Notes under the pieces: model-generated | Told to the model about the DNA's origin: nothing | The model's input: the letters and a program-made list of their open reading frames with translations, nothing else | The model's database searches: none | Position numbers and translations under genes: made by a program | Part shown: positions 7,571 through 17,200 of the stretch, piece by piece | How positions within the stretch are numbered: the stretch's first letter is position 1 | Layout: the number at the start of each line of letters is the position of its first letter | Source of the DNA: JBKEHD01 sp046710445 | GTDB lineage: Bacteria > Pseudomonadota > Alphaproteobacteria > Rickettsiales > Midichloriaceae | Assembly: GCA_046710445.1 (NCBI GenBank) | Contig: JBKEHD010000014.1 | Coordinates: forward strand, 1-32,362 | Direction: 5' to 3' | Length of the DNA: 32,362 bases

Positions 7571-8506
7571 ATGCCTAGCATAATTGACGAAGTAGCTCAT
7601 AGATTAATGAAAAAATTTTCTAGATTGAATCACTCCTCTAGTATTTTTACAATTTTCATACTGTTGTTTATAGCATCAGTTGCACTTGGAACAGTTATAT
7701 ATTTTATATATAATGCCGTTTTACAATATAGCAGTGAAGATGTTAAGCCTGTTGAAGATAGTGAATATATAATTGAAAATAATAAAGATGTAGCATTAAG
7801 CGACAAACCTAAATTGACTTTTGTAGTGATGAATTTAGGCATGGATAAAGAGTTGTTTGATTATAGTGTGTCAAAATTACAAAATAATATAACATTTGGA
7901 ATATTACCATATTCTCCATATTTAACTTATATCAATGGGGTTGTACGAAACAAAAAAATTGATTCTATAATTAATATACCAATGGAAACATTTGATTATT
8001 TCTTTCAAGATAATGGTCCTTATTCTATGTTAACAAATTTAAGTAAGAAGGATAATAAATCTAGATTGAATATGCTTAAGGATAAAGCTAAAGGTTTTAA
8101 TGGATATTACACAAGTATTGATGAGACATTTACTGATGATGAGGGAGATTTATTATGGTTGCTTGAAGAGTTAAAAGATTCAAATTCTATTATTCTGTAT
8201 AATGATCCTAGAAGAACGAAGCCGTTTATTCGTTCTGCATCTAAATTTAATATGGAAGATAGGGTTATCAAAGTTGATTTGCTTATAGATCATGTTTTAG
8301 AAGGTAGTGAGATAGATGATAGGCTACAAGAGTTAAAAGATATCGCTGATTCTAGAGGAAATGCTATAGGAGTAATAAGGAATTATAGATTGAGTATAGA
8401 TAAATTAAGTAAATGGTTAGAAAAATTTGATAATACTTTAAATTATGATATCATTTCCTTGGGCAAACTAATTAGTGATAAGAAAAATGGTAAAGCTTCT
8501 AGATAG
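7571..8506 (+). CDS. divergent polysaccharide deacetylase family protein (YibQ-like)
   Basis: This 311-residue protein has a cytoplasmic N-terminus, one membrane helix at about 24-48 and an envelope-facing domain matching the divergent polysaccharide deacetylase (YibQ) family. Recognisable blocks are a first strand LTFVVMNLGM (82-91), ITFGILPYSPYL (107-118), INIPMETFDY (134-143), an NKSRL-like step (162-166) and a late GNAIGVIRNYRLSIDKLSKWL block. The family usually has an acidic pair in the first strand (IDDxG-like); here that position reads MNLG, so metal-dependent deacetylation is doubtful. The gene overlaps lnt and is first of an envelope-linked group. Start ATG at 7571; only a distant GAGG lies upstream. 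Confidence 0.8.
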   Translation: MPSIIDEVAHRLMKKFSRLNHSSSIFTIFILLFIASVALGTVIYFIYNAVLQYSSEDVKPVEDSEYIIENNKDVALSDKPKLTFVVMNLGMDKELFDYSVSKLQNNITFGILPYSPYLTYINGVVRNKKIDSIINIPMETFDYFFQDNGPYSMLTNLSKKDNKSRLNMLKDKAKGFNGYYTSIDETFTDDEGDLLWLLEELKDSNSIILYNDPRRTKPFIRSASKFNMEDRVIKVDLLIDHVLEGSEIDDRLQELKDIADSRGNAIGVIRNYRLSIDKLSKWLEKFDNTLNYDIISLGKLISDKKNGKASR

Positions 8507-10037
8507 CATACTAAAAAGATGTGTAGTATCTTTTTTTCTAGGTATATTTTTAAATTTCTCCTTTTATCCATTTGATTTATTCCCTTTTGTTATTTGTTTG
8601 GGAGCTTTTTCTTATATATTAAGGAGATATGACAAATCAAGTATACATTTATTTCTTCAGGGATTCTTTTTTGGGTATGGATATTTTTTAGTTCAATTAT
8701 ATTGGATACCATTATCAATATACAGATCTTTAGTTGATTTAGAGTGGGCAGTTCCTTTTCTTATTGCATTAATCCCTGTGATTTTTTCTTTATTATTGGG
8801 AATATTTGCCATATTTACTAAGGTAGAGAAGTATAATGATGTAGTACATGCAGTAAATTTTTCATTTTTATGGATTATTTTTGAATATTTGAGAAGCAGT
8901 GTATTTTTCCCATTCTCTTGGGGTTTAATAGGATATATAACAACCTCTTTGCCATGGATATCTCAAAGTTTATCAATATTTGGAGCATATGGGGTAGGGC
9001 TTTTTATCGTGTTGTTTTCAACTAGCATTTTTACTAGAAACCATATGTATATTATAGCTAATTTTGTAATAATTCTTGCATTAGCTATTTGGGGGGAATT
9101 TAGACTAGAGATGCCTTTAGATCAAGATCATGCTCCTTTGAAAGTAAGGATTGTACAACCTAATATTTTACAACATCACTTTGGAAATGTAACAAAGCAA
9201 AAAAATAATCTTGAAAATTTAATAAATTTAACATCAAAGGATGGAGCAGAAGAAATTAATTATATATTTTGGCCCGAAGCCTCATTTCCTTACCCTGTTT
9301 ATAAAAAATATTTGTTTAATGAGATAACCACATTACTCAAAAAAAATACTAATAATTTAGAAAAGTATTCATTGGTTTTTGGTGCTGATAGATTTGTTAT
9401 TAAGAATGGGATCGTAAGTAGTTATAATTCCGTTGTTTCTATTAATCAAGATGGTAAATTTCTTGGCCATTATGACAAAAGATATCTTGTTCCATTTGGT
9501 GAATATATGCCATTTCAGAATTTGCATAGCATGTTTAGCCGTATTATAGGGTATGCATCTGAAGGATCTTTGTTACGTGGAAAAGAAAAGAATTTGATAA
9601 AATTAGATGATAAAGTATCTTTTCTTCCGTTGATTTGTTCAGAATCTATATTGGATAAAAATTACTTTTCTGTGGACGAGTATAGTAAGTACAGGTTTAT
9701 AGCTAATTTCACGAATGATTTTTGGTTTGGTAATAGTTTAGGGCCATATTTTCATTTTAATGTGTCTAGAGTTAGAGCTATAGAGTACGGATTACCAGTT
9801 TTGCGTATAGCTAATAATGGTATTTCTGCGGTAATTGATGTATTTGGTAATGTAATTAAAAAAACAAAATTAAATGAAAGGACTGTTATTGATATCAATA
9901 TACCCAAAAAACTACATACTTCTACCATATTCTATCGTATTGCACATATTATAATTCCATCTATTTTTCTTATATATATATTTTTTATATGTTATATATA
10001 TATTTTTAGAAAAATTTTATCTAATGATACAAAGTAA
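8487..10037 (+). CDS. lnt: apolipoprotein N-acyltransferase
   Basis: Lnt adds the third acyl chain to the N-terminal cysteine of lipoproteins in the inner membrane. The N-terminal half has six or so membrane helices (about 10-205), then a nitrilase-fold domain, then a last membrane helix near 485-507. The catalytic triad is visible: Glu264 in FWPEAS, Lys331 in HYDKRYLVPFGEYMPF and Cys384 in LPLICSES. I start at the ATG at 8487 (516 residues); a GTG at 8475 in frame would add four. Either way the start lies inside the end of the yibQ-like gene (20-bp overlap), and hemW overlaps its end by 14 bp, so the three are likely translated from one message. Confidence 0.95.
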   Translation: MVKLLDSILKRCVVSFFLGIFLNFSFYPFDLFPFVICLGAFSYILRRYDKSSIHLFLQGFFFGYGYFLVQLYWIPLSIYRSLVDLEWAVPFLIALIPVIFSLLLGIFAIFTKVEKYNDVVHAVNFSFLWIIFEYLRSSVFFPFSWGLIGYITTSLPWISQSLSIFGAYGVGLFIVLFSTSIFTRNHMYIIANFVIILALAIWGEFRLEMPLDQDHAPLKVRIVQPNILQHHFGNVTKQKNNLENLINLTSKDGAEEINYIFWPEASFPYPVYKKYLFNEITTLLKKNTNNLEKYSLVFGADRFVIKNGIVSSYNSVVSINQDGKFLGHYDKRYLVPFGEYMPFQNLHSMFSRIIGYASEGSLLRGKEKNLIKLDDKVSFLPLICSESILDKNYFSVDEYSKYRFIANFTNDFWFGNSLGPYFHFNVSRVRAIEYGLPVLRIANNGISAVIDVFGNVIKKTKLNERTVIDINIPKKLHTSTIFYRIAHIIIPSIFLIYIFFICYIYIFRKILSNDTK

Positions 10038-11172
10038 TTTGAATTCTTTTGATATATCTGTATACATACATTGGCCTTTTTGTAAGACTAAATGTCCATA
10101 TTGTGATTTTAATAGTCATGAAAATGATAGTATAAATCATTTGGCATGGTTAGAAGGATATCTTAAAGAGATAGAATTAAATTCTGATTATTTAAAAAAT
10201 AAAAATATAGTAAGTATATTTTTTGGTGGTGGGACACCATCGTTAATGGATTCAAAGGTTGTTTTAAAAATACTCAATAAGCTAGCTAGTTATTCTTCGT
10301 TTTTAAAAGATATTGAAATTACACTTGAGGCTAATCCTAATTCTGTTGATAGGAAAAAGTTTAAGGAATTTTATTCAGCTGGAATTAACCGAATTTCTAT
10401 AGGGATTCAAAGTTTAAATGATGATAATTTGAAATTTTTAGGCAGATCACATTCATCAAAAGATGCATTTAAAGCTATTGATATTGCTCAATCTGTATTT
10501 AGCAATTATTCGTTTGATTTGATGTATGCATTGCCAGGACAAACTATTGAAAATTGGCAAAAAGAGTTAAATAGTGCAATACAATATATAGGTAATCATA
10601 TTTCCTGTTATCAATTAACTATTGAAAAAGGAACAAAATTTTTTAATGATTATAGAGATAAAAAATTTGATTTATTAGATGATGGGATCTCTGCAAATAT
10701 GTATTCTATCACTTCTGAAATTTTAGCATCAAATTCTATATATCAATATGAAATTTCAAATTATTCAAAGATAGGATTTGAGTGTAAGCATAATATTAGA
10801 TATTGGAAATTAAATAGTTATTTAGGATTTGGTCCAGGAGCCCATGGAAGATTTCAGCATGATGGTAAAATTTATTCAACTATAAATTTTTATGATCCTA
10901 AAAAATGGCTTGATCAATTGAAAAATTCTCAATCAGTTGTGCAAAAAAAATCAATAATCAATGAAAAAGATGATTATGTGGAAAAAATTATTATGGGAAT
11001 GAGATTGAATTCAGGGATGGATTTATTAAATATTGATAATAAAGAAGTGATAGAAAAATTATTACAAGATGGGTACATACAGAATAAAGATAACAAAATT
11101 ATTACAACAACAAAGAAAGGTAAATTGTTTTTAAATTATGTTATTCGAGAGTTAACAAAAAATATATGTTAA
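10024..11172 (+). CDS. hemW: HemW, radical SAM heme chaperone (coproporphyrinogen oxidase-like)
   Basis: The 382-residue protein carries the radical SAM cluster motif CKTKCPYC (Cys20, Cys24, Cys27) after YIHWPF, the GGGTPSLM strand (about 69-76), a TLEANPNSVD block and GIQSLNDDNLKFLGR. It begins almost directly at YIHWPFC and lacks the longer N-terminus of true oxygen-independent coproporphyrinogen III oxidase (HemN), which fits HemW, a heme-binding protein that delivers heme to respiratory enzymes. The ATG at 10024 lies 14 bp inside lnt. Its stop shares the four bases TTAA at 11169-11172 with the stop of convergent murD. Many genomes mislabel this family as HemN. Confidence 0.93.
   Translation: MIQSNLNSFDISVYIHWPFCKTKCPYCDFNSHENDSINHLAWLEGYLKEIELNSDYLKNKNIVSIFFGGGTPSLMDSKVVLKILNKLASYSSFLKDIEITLEANPNSVDRKKFKEFYSAGINRISIGIQSLNDDNLKFLGRSHSSKDAFKAIDIAQSVFSNYSFDLMYALPGQTIENWQKELNSAIQYIGNHISCYQLTIEKGTKFFNDYRDKKFDLLDDGISANMYSITSEILASNSIYQYEISNYSKIGFECKHNIRYWKLNSYLGFGPGAHGRFQHDGKIYSTINFYDPKKWLDQLKNSQSVVQKKSIINEKDDYVEKIIMGMRLNSGMDLLNIDNKEVIEKLLQDGYIQNKDNKIITTTKKGKLFLNYVIRELTKNIC
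11169..11172. other. shared stop palindrome TTAA of hemW and murD
   Basis: hemW ends with TAA at 11170-11172 and murD, on the other strand, ends with TAA at 11171-11169, so the two coding regions overlap tail to tail within four bases. There is no room for an intergenic terminator; each transcript must run into the other gene or end inside it. Confidence 0.9.
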
Positions 11173-12551
11173 TTATCGTAAAAATACTTTGTTACTAAAT
11201 TTTTAAATGCCTTCCCACGCTCTTCATAATTATTATACTGATCAAATGAGGCGCATGCAGGAGATAATAATACAGTACCAGATATATTTGAATTTTTTAT
11301 AAATAAAAGCGCTTCTTCCATAGTTTCAGAGTGAGTATAGATTTTTTTGTTAAGATTTAGCATTGGTATAAATTTTTTCCCATCATCCCCTATAAGGAAG
11401 CAATGTAGGACATTTTTTAAATGGTTTGATAGTTTATTTACATCTTGTCCTTTTAGTACTCCACCAGCAATCCAATATATACTAGAGAAGGAATCCAAAG
11501 CCTTGATTGTTGCGTCAATATTTGTTGCTTTACTATCATTGACGAATATTAGATTTTTAGTTTTTAATACTACTTCTGTTCTATTTTGCAAACCTGCAAA
11601 AGAAGTTATGCTACTAATAATATCCTCTATTTTAACATCTAATATTTTTGCTACAACATATGCTGCTGCAATGTTTTCTGCATTATGTGTGCCAAATAAA
11701 GAGATAGGGGGAGCAAATGTATATGATTTGTTATCGAAATAATTATCGTGTATAGTTTTATTCAATACACTTACGCCATTTTTTAATATTTCTAAACTAG
11801 ATATAGGTATTACTTTTTGCTTATTTTTTGCAACTAAGCTATCAAATACATCTAAATTATTTTTTGTATTTAATGATATTATTGAAAAATCTCCTATTTC
11901 TTGATTATTGAAAACACTTTTTTTAGTATTATAATAATCATCAAAAGATTTATATCGGTCTAAGTGGTCTGGAGTGACATTCATCAATATTGCTATATTA
12001 AAGCGTAACTTATCAGATAACTCAAGTTGGTAAGATGATATCTCTGTAATATAATGTGAGTTTTTGGAGTTGTTTTGTGGTAAATCTGTAACAGGTATAC
12101 CTATATTACCCCCAAGAAAGCTATCTATTTTATTTGATGAAAGAATATGTTGAATTAAAGATGATGTTGTAGATTTTCCATTTGTACCAGTGATGCCAAT
12201 GAAATTTGAGCCTTTGCAAAATTCTTGCAATAAATCTATATCACTTTCTATTGGTATAGTATATCTCTGACATTGTAAGAAAATTGAATGTGGTTTTGGG
12301 AAATTACCTGGTATACCAGGACTTATTATCATAAATTCTAATTTTTTTATATCTGTGGGATCAATTATATCTGAGAGATATAAATTATCGTTATTTATTT
12401 CAGATTTTAACTGTAGTACTTTGTCTTTATTATCATCCCATGCATATACTAAGCTACCTGCTTTTAAAAAAGCTTTGATTGTTGAGCTACCTGTTTTTCC
12501 TAGTCCAAAAACACCTATTTTTGTATTTTTGTATTTTGATAAATCTATCAT
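11169..12551 (-). CDS. murD: UDP-N-acetylmuramoylalanine--D-glutamate ligase
   Basis: MurD adds D-Glu to UDP-MurNAc-L-Ala in cytoplasmic peptidoglycan precursor synthesis. The product (460 residues from the ATG at 12551) has an N-terminal UDP-binding domain starting IGVFGLGKTGSS, the ATP-binding loop GITGTNGKSTT, the NVTPDHLDRY block with its metal-site His, and NDSKATNIDAT near the domain boundary. A GTG two codons upstream (12557) is possible. I prefer the ATG because it forms an ATGA overlap with the yraN stop, typical of translational coupling, and has GGGGTGG just before it. It stands apart from mraY and the usual mur cluster. Confidence 0.96.
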   Translation of the reverse strand: MIDLSKYKNTKIGVFGLGKTGSSTIKAFLKAGSLVYAWDDNKDKVLQLKSEINNDNLYLSDIIDPTDIKKLEFMIISPGIPGNFPKPHSIFLQCQRYTIPIESDIDLLQEFCKGSNFIGITGTNGKSTTSSLIQHILSSNKIDSFLGGNIGIPVTDLPQNNSKNSHYITEISSYQLELSDKLRFNIAILMNVTPDHLDRYKSFDDYYNTKKSVFNNQEIGDFSIISLNTKNNLDVFDSLVAKNKQKVIPISSLEILKNGVSVLNKTIHDNYFDNKSYTFAPPISLFGTHNAENIAAAYVVAKILDVKIEDIISSITSFAGLQNRTEVVLKTKNLIFVNDSKATNIDATIKALDSFSSIYWIAGGVLKGQDVNKLSNHLKNVLHCFLIGDDGKKFIPMLNLNKKIYTHSETMEEALLFIKNSNISGTVLLSPACASFDQYNNYEERGKAFKNLVTKYFYDN

Positions 12552-12928
12552 AACCACCCCGATATATTAAAATCGCTTATACTCCAAGCATTTTGCAAGT
12601 GCTTGATCATACCATAATCATCAACAAACATGCAATCAAATCGCATATTATAATTAGAAAAATCAGTATGTTGAGAAATAAAATATAATGCTGTTTCACA
12701 ACATCTGATCTTTTGCTTTTTTGAAATCACATCATAATCAAGAAAATTTTTTCTATTTTTTACTTCTATAAAAAGTAATAAATCATTTTTAGCAGCAATT
12801 AGGTCAATTTCACCCAATTTACTTTTGTATCTATGCTTTATAATTGTATATAATTTTTTTTTGAGATAGGTCATAACTAATATTTCAGCGTTAACCCCTT
12901 TTTGGTAATTCTTTAATCTTATTCCCAT
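12548..12928 (-). CDS. YraN/UPF0102 family nuclease-like protein
   Basis: A 126-residue protein with the YraN (UPF0102) pattern: an N-terminal helix with GVNAEILVMTYLKKK (about 10-24), then KSKLGEIDLIA (39-49) and LLLFIEVKNRK (53-63). The Glu-Ile-Asp and Glu-Val-Lys elements are the active-site skeleton of the restriction-endonuclease-like fold, so a DNase or Holliday-junction-related role is suspected for the family; it is not firmly established. I start at the ATG at 12928, with AGAG a few bases upstream; a TTG at 12934 would add two residues. Its TGA overlaps the murD ATG. It is divergent from yebC across 75 bp. Confidence 0.88.
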   Translation of the reverse strand: MGIRLKNYQKGVNAEILVMTYLKKKLYTIIKHRYKSKLGEIDLIAAKNDLLLFIEVKNRKNFLDYDVISKKQKIRCCETALYFISQHTDFSNYNMRFDCMFVDDYGMIKHLQNAWSISDFNISGWL

Positions 12929-13003
12929 AAACAACTCTTTTTATTGAATAAGTGAGCGAATAATTGTATTTTGTCAAGAATGAATAATTATAAGTAATTT
13001 GAT

Positions 13004-13723
13004 ATGGCAGGGCATTCTAAATTTAAGAACATAATGCATAGAAAGGGAGCTCAAGATAAAAAAAGAGCAAAAGCTTTTACTAGAGCAGTAAAGGAAATTA
13101 TAGTTGCAGCAAAATCGGGGATGCCAGATCCAGATTCTAATCCAAGACTTAGAACAGCTATTGTTTCAGCAAAACAGATTAATTTACCAAAAGATAAGAT
13201 AGATAATGCTATAAAGAAAGCTACTTCCGATAATAATGGTGTTAATTATGAAGAAATTAGATATGAAGGATATGGCGCTTCAGGAATTGCCATTATTGTT
13301 GAAACTATGACGGATAACAAAAATAGAACAGCTAGCGAAGTGAGAAGTACATTTTCAAAATATGGAGGTTCTCTGGGAGAGCAGGGTAGTGTAAGTTACT
13401 CATTTAATAAGGTAGGGGTTATAATTTATGAAAGTTCTTCCATTAATCCTGAAAATTTAATGGAAATGGCAATAGAGATGGACGTAAATGATTGTATAGA
13501 AGAAGATGGGTATATTGAAATAATATGCTCATTAGAGAAATATTCTGAAATTGCAGAAAAATTGGAAAAGAAATTTGATCAACCTATAGAATCAAGTATA
13601 AAATGGTATCCAGAATTATATATGGAGCTTAATGAAGAAAAAAAAGAAAAAGTAATCAAATTAATTGATGCATTGGATAATCTTGATGATGTTCAGTCTG
13701 TAAGTAGTAATTTAAAAGATTAA
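13004..13723 (+). CDS. yebC: YebC/PmpR/TACO1 family protein
   Basis: The 239-residue product has the invariant N-terminus MAGHSKFKNIMHRKGAQDKKRAK and the further signature KDKIDNAIKKAT followed by the YEEIRYEGYGASG strand. Family members were long called transcriptional regulators; the mitochondrial relative TACO1 and more recent bacterial work point to a role in translation. It sits directly before ruvC, the common bacterial arrangement yebC-ruvC, with only 3 bp (AAT) between stop and start. Length and all signature blocks are intact. Confidence 0.95.
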   Translation: MAGHSKFKNIMHRKGAQDKKRAKAFTRAVKEIIVAAKSGMPDPDSNPRLRTAIVSAKQINLPKDKIDNAIKKATSDNNGVNYEEIRYEGYGASGIAIIVETMTDNKNRTASEVRSTFSKYGGSLGEQGSVSYSFNKVGVIIYESSSINPENLMEMAIEMDVNDCIEEDGYIEIICSLEKYSEIAEKLEKKFDQPIESSIKWYPELYMELNEEKKEKVIKLIDALDNLDDVQSVSSNLKD

Positions 13724-13726
13724 AAT

Positions 13727-14215
13727 ATGATCATTAGTAAAAGATTTATAGGTGTTGACCCAGGATTGAATTTTACTGGTTGGGGTATTTTAGATCAGCA
13801 AGGTTCTGATAATTTTGTATATGTCGCATCTGGAGTTATTAAAACATCTAAAAAAAGTAATTATCCGGAAAGATTATCTGAAATATTTAAATCAATACAT
13901 GATATAGTTTTGCAATATAATCCAAATTTTGCAGCAATTGAAGATACTTATGTGAATGTGAATAACCAAAGTTCTATTAAATTAGCTCAAGCAAAAGCAG
14001 CTTCCATGATAGCCATTTCAAATAATAAAATAGATTTAGTTGAATATCCTGCAAAAACAATAAAAAAAACTGTTACAGGAAATGGAAATGCGGATAAAAG
14101 ACATATTGTAAAAATGTTAAAATTACTTATACCAGGAGTAGATATAGAGTTATTCGACGAGGCAGATGCGGTAGCTATAGCCCTATGCCATGCTATTATC
14201 AATAATAAAAATTAA
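13727..14215 (+). CDS. ruvC: RuvC, crossover junction endodeoxyribonuclease
   Basis: RuvC cuts Holliday junctions symmetrically within the RuvABC complex. The 162-residue protein keeps the four acidic residues that bind magnesium: Asp11 in GVDPGLN, Glu72 in AIEDTYV, and Asp144 and Asp147 in FDEADAVAIALCHA. The YVNVNNQSSIKLAQAKA segment (75-91) follows the family pattern. Start ATG 13727 is 3 bp after yebC and its stop is 3 bp before dnaE; both junctions read TAA-AAT-ATG with no Shine-Dalgarno, suggesting ribosomes pass from one gene to the next. Confidence 0.96.
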   Translation: MIISKRFIGVDPGLNFTGWGILDQQGSDNFVYVASGVIKTSKKSNYPERLSEIFKSIHDIVLQYNPNFAAIEDTYVNVNNQSSIKLAQAKAASMIAISNNKIDLVEYPAKTIKKTVTGNGNADKRHIVKMLKLLIPGVDIELFDEADAVAIALCHAIINNKN

Positions 14216-14218
14216 AAT

Positions 14219-17200
14219 ATGTATATTAATTTACGTACATTATCTGACTATTCTATAGGAAAAAGTGTCATAAAAATGCCAAACCTTGCTGAATATTGTA
14301 AAAAAAATGGTATGCCAGCTGTTGCATTAACTGATTCAAATAATTTATTTGGATCGCTTGAATTTTCTCTTGAATGTCAAAAACTTGGTATTCAACCAAT
14401 TATAGGTTCTCTAATTACAATAGAGTATTCATCTTTAGATTTTTATGAAAATAAAAGTGAGGAAAAATATGCTGATTTACTTATTATTGCAAAGAATGAA
14501 ATAGGATATAAAAATTTATTGTATCTGATAAGTGATTTATATTTGAATAAAAAATATACTACAAGTTCAATACCTTCCATTGATTTTGATAATCTATTAA
14601 GTCATTCTGATGGATTAGTAGTATTATGCGGAAGTAATAATTCTCCTTTAGAAAAATTATTTGAAGAAAACAAGCTTGAAGATTGTGAGAAATTAATAGA
14701 TTTATTATTAGAAAAATTTAAAGATAATTTTTTTTTAGAATTAAGTAGAGGGCAAAAATTTAGAGATGTTGAATTTGAAAAGTTTATTATAGATAATGCT
14801 ATATCAAAAAAAATTCCTATAGTAGGAACCAATCCTACACAATTTTTAGAAGAAAATATGTGTGATTCTCTTGATGCTTTGATGTGTATCACTAATAACA
14901 GGTATCTAGTTGAAGATGATAGGCCAAAAGCAAATAAAGAAGCGTATTTTAAAAGCTACAGAAGGATGAAGGAATTATTCAATGATATTCCAGAAGCTTT
15001 AGAAAATAGTATATTAATAGCAAAAAAATGCTCTTATTTGTTGAAAGACAAAGTTCCTGTTTTACCAAAATTTTTTGCAACTTCTACAGAAGAAAGAGAA
15101 GAAATAATTAAACAATCAGAAATAGGGCTAAAGAATAGATTAAAGAATTTAGTAAATAATGATAAAGATAAGATTTATTTTGAAAGATTGAAGTATGAAC
15201 TTTCAGTTATAAATAATATGAATTTTGGAGGATACTTCTTAATAGTATCTGATTTCATACAATGGAGTAGAAAAAATGACATTCCTGTGGGGCCTGGCAG
15301 AGGATCTGGTGCAGGATCAATAGTTGCATGGAGTTTAGGTATAACTGATATTGATCCTATTGAATTTGGTCTTCTATTTGAAAGATTTTTAAATCCTGAA
15401 AGAATTTCTATGCCTGATTTTGATATTGATTTTTGTCAAGATAGGAGAGATGAAGTAATTCAATATGTAAGAAATAAATACGGAACAGATAAAGTTGCCA
15501 ACATCATAACTTTTGGTAAGTTACAAGCGAGAGCAGTTTTAAGAGATGTAGGTAGGGTATTGCAAATACCATATATGCAAGTTGATAAAATTTGTAAGAT
15601 GGTACCAAGTAATCCTGCTAATCCAATTACTCTTAAAGAGGCGATTAATATGGATAAAGATCTTAAATCACAGAGCATGAATGATGAGTCTCTTAGAAAA
15701 TTAATCGAGATTAGTCTTAAACTTGAAGGAATGAATAGACATATCTCAACCCATGCAGCTGGATTGGTTATTTCTGATGAAAAATTAAGTAAAGTAGTTC
15801 CGCTATATAGAGATTCTAATTCTGAAATATCTGTGATTCAGTATTCACTGAAATATGTAGAAAAAATAGGATTGGTTAAATTTGATTTTTTAGGATTGAA
15901 GACATTAACTGTTATTTCTTGGGTGTGTAAGTTAATTAAGAAGGACATAAAAGATTTTGATATTAGCACCATTAATGTTAACGATAAAAAAACCTTTGAT
16001 ATGTTATCAAAAGGGCACTGTATAGGTGTATTTCAGTTTGAAAGCTCTGGTATGAGAGAAGCAATAAAAAAGATTTTACCAGATAAAATTGAAGATTTAA
16101 TTGCTTTAGGATCTCTATATAGACCTGGACCTATGGATAATATTCCAAGTTATATTGATAGAAAGCATGGAAAAGAAGAGGTGGATTTTATACATCCAAA
16201 GTTAGAAAATGTTTTGAAAGAAACATATGGAATAATTGTATATCAAGAGCAAGTAATGGAGATAGCACAAGTATTGGCCTGCTATACGTTGGGTGAGGCG
16301 GATCTATTAAGGCGTGCTATGGGGAAAAAAATAAAAGAAGAAATGGAAGCTCAAAGGGTAATATTTATTGATGGTTGCTGTAATAATGGTATTGACAAAT
16401 CAAAAGCAGAAGAAGTTTTTAACTTAGTAAATAAATTTGCAAGTTATGGGTTTAACAAGTCTCATGCTGCAGCATATGCTTATATTTCATACCAAACAGC
16501 ATATCTTAAGGCGCATTTTCCATTGCAATTTTTCACAGCATCTATAAATCTTGAGATTGATAATACAGATAAGATTTTTCTGTTTATTTTAGAGGCCAAA
16601 AAATTTAATGCAGAAATTCTATTACCCGATATTAATTTTTCAGATGCAGAATTTAAAATAGAAAGTAAAAGTATAAGATTTGGGTTATCGGGATTAAAGG
16701 GAGTAGGGAAGAATTTTATAGAATTAATATGTGAAGATAGAAGTAATAATGGGGATTTTAAAGATATATTTGATTTTTGCAGTAGAGTATCTAAACATGG
16801 ATTAAATAAAAGGATTTTAGAAAATTTAATTAAATCAGGATCTTTAGATTTTTTTGCAGTTAATAGACACACACTTTTTATGAATGTAGAGCTTTTATTA
16901 AGGAGATGCTGTTCAAAAGAAGAAAGTAGTGATTCACAATTAAATTTATTTAGCGATATCTCAGAAATAAATTCATATATGATAGAGTTGCAACATTTTT
17001 CAGAATGGGAAGAGGATAAAAAATTACAAATGGAATTTGAAGCATTTGGATATTATTTATCATCCCATCCGTTGGAAAAATATTCAGAATTTATTTCTAG
17101 AATTGGGATAGATACTTCTGAAGACATAGAGACAGAAAGTGTGAATATTAAAAAACTTCAGATAGTAGGTGTATTACTTTCAAAAAAAGTAAGGTCAACC

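Noticed and set aside
10024..11172. Oxygen-independent coproporphyrinogen III oxidase (HemN)
   Set aside because: The protein lacks the longer N-terminal region of HemN and is HemW-sized, starting close to the cluster motif.
11347..11742. 131-codon open frame antisense to murD
   Set aside because: Shadow of murD: no ribosome binding site, no family resemblance, while murD motifs are intact on the other strand.
13721..14221. Identical TAA-AAT-ATG junctions of yebC/ruvC and ruvC/dnaE as a special signal
   Set aside because: Three-base spacers in AT-rich DNA can coincide by chance; only noted as likely translational coupling.
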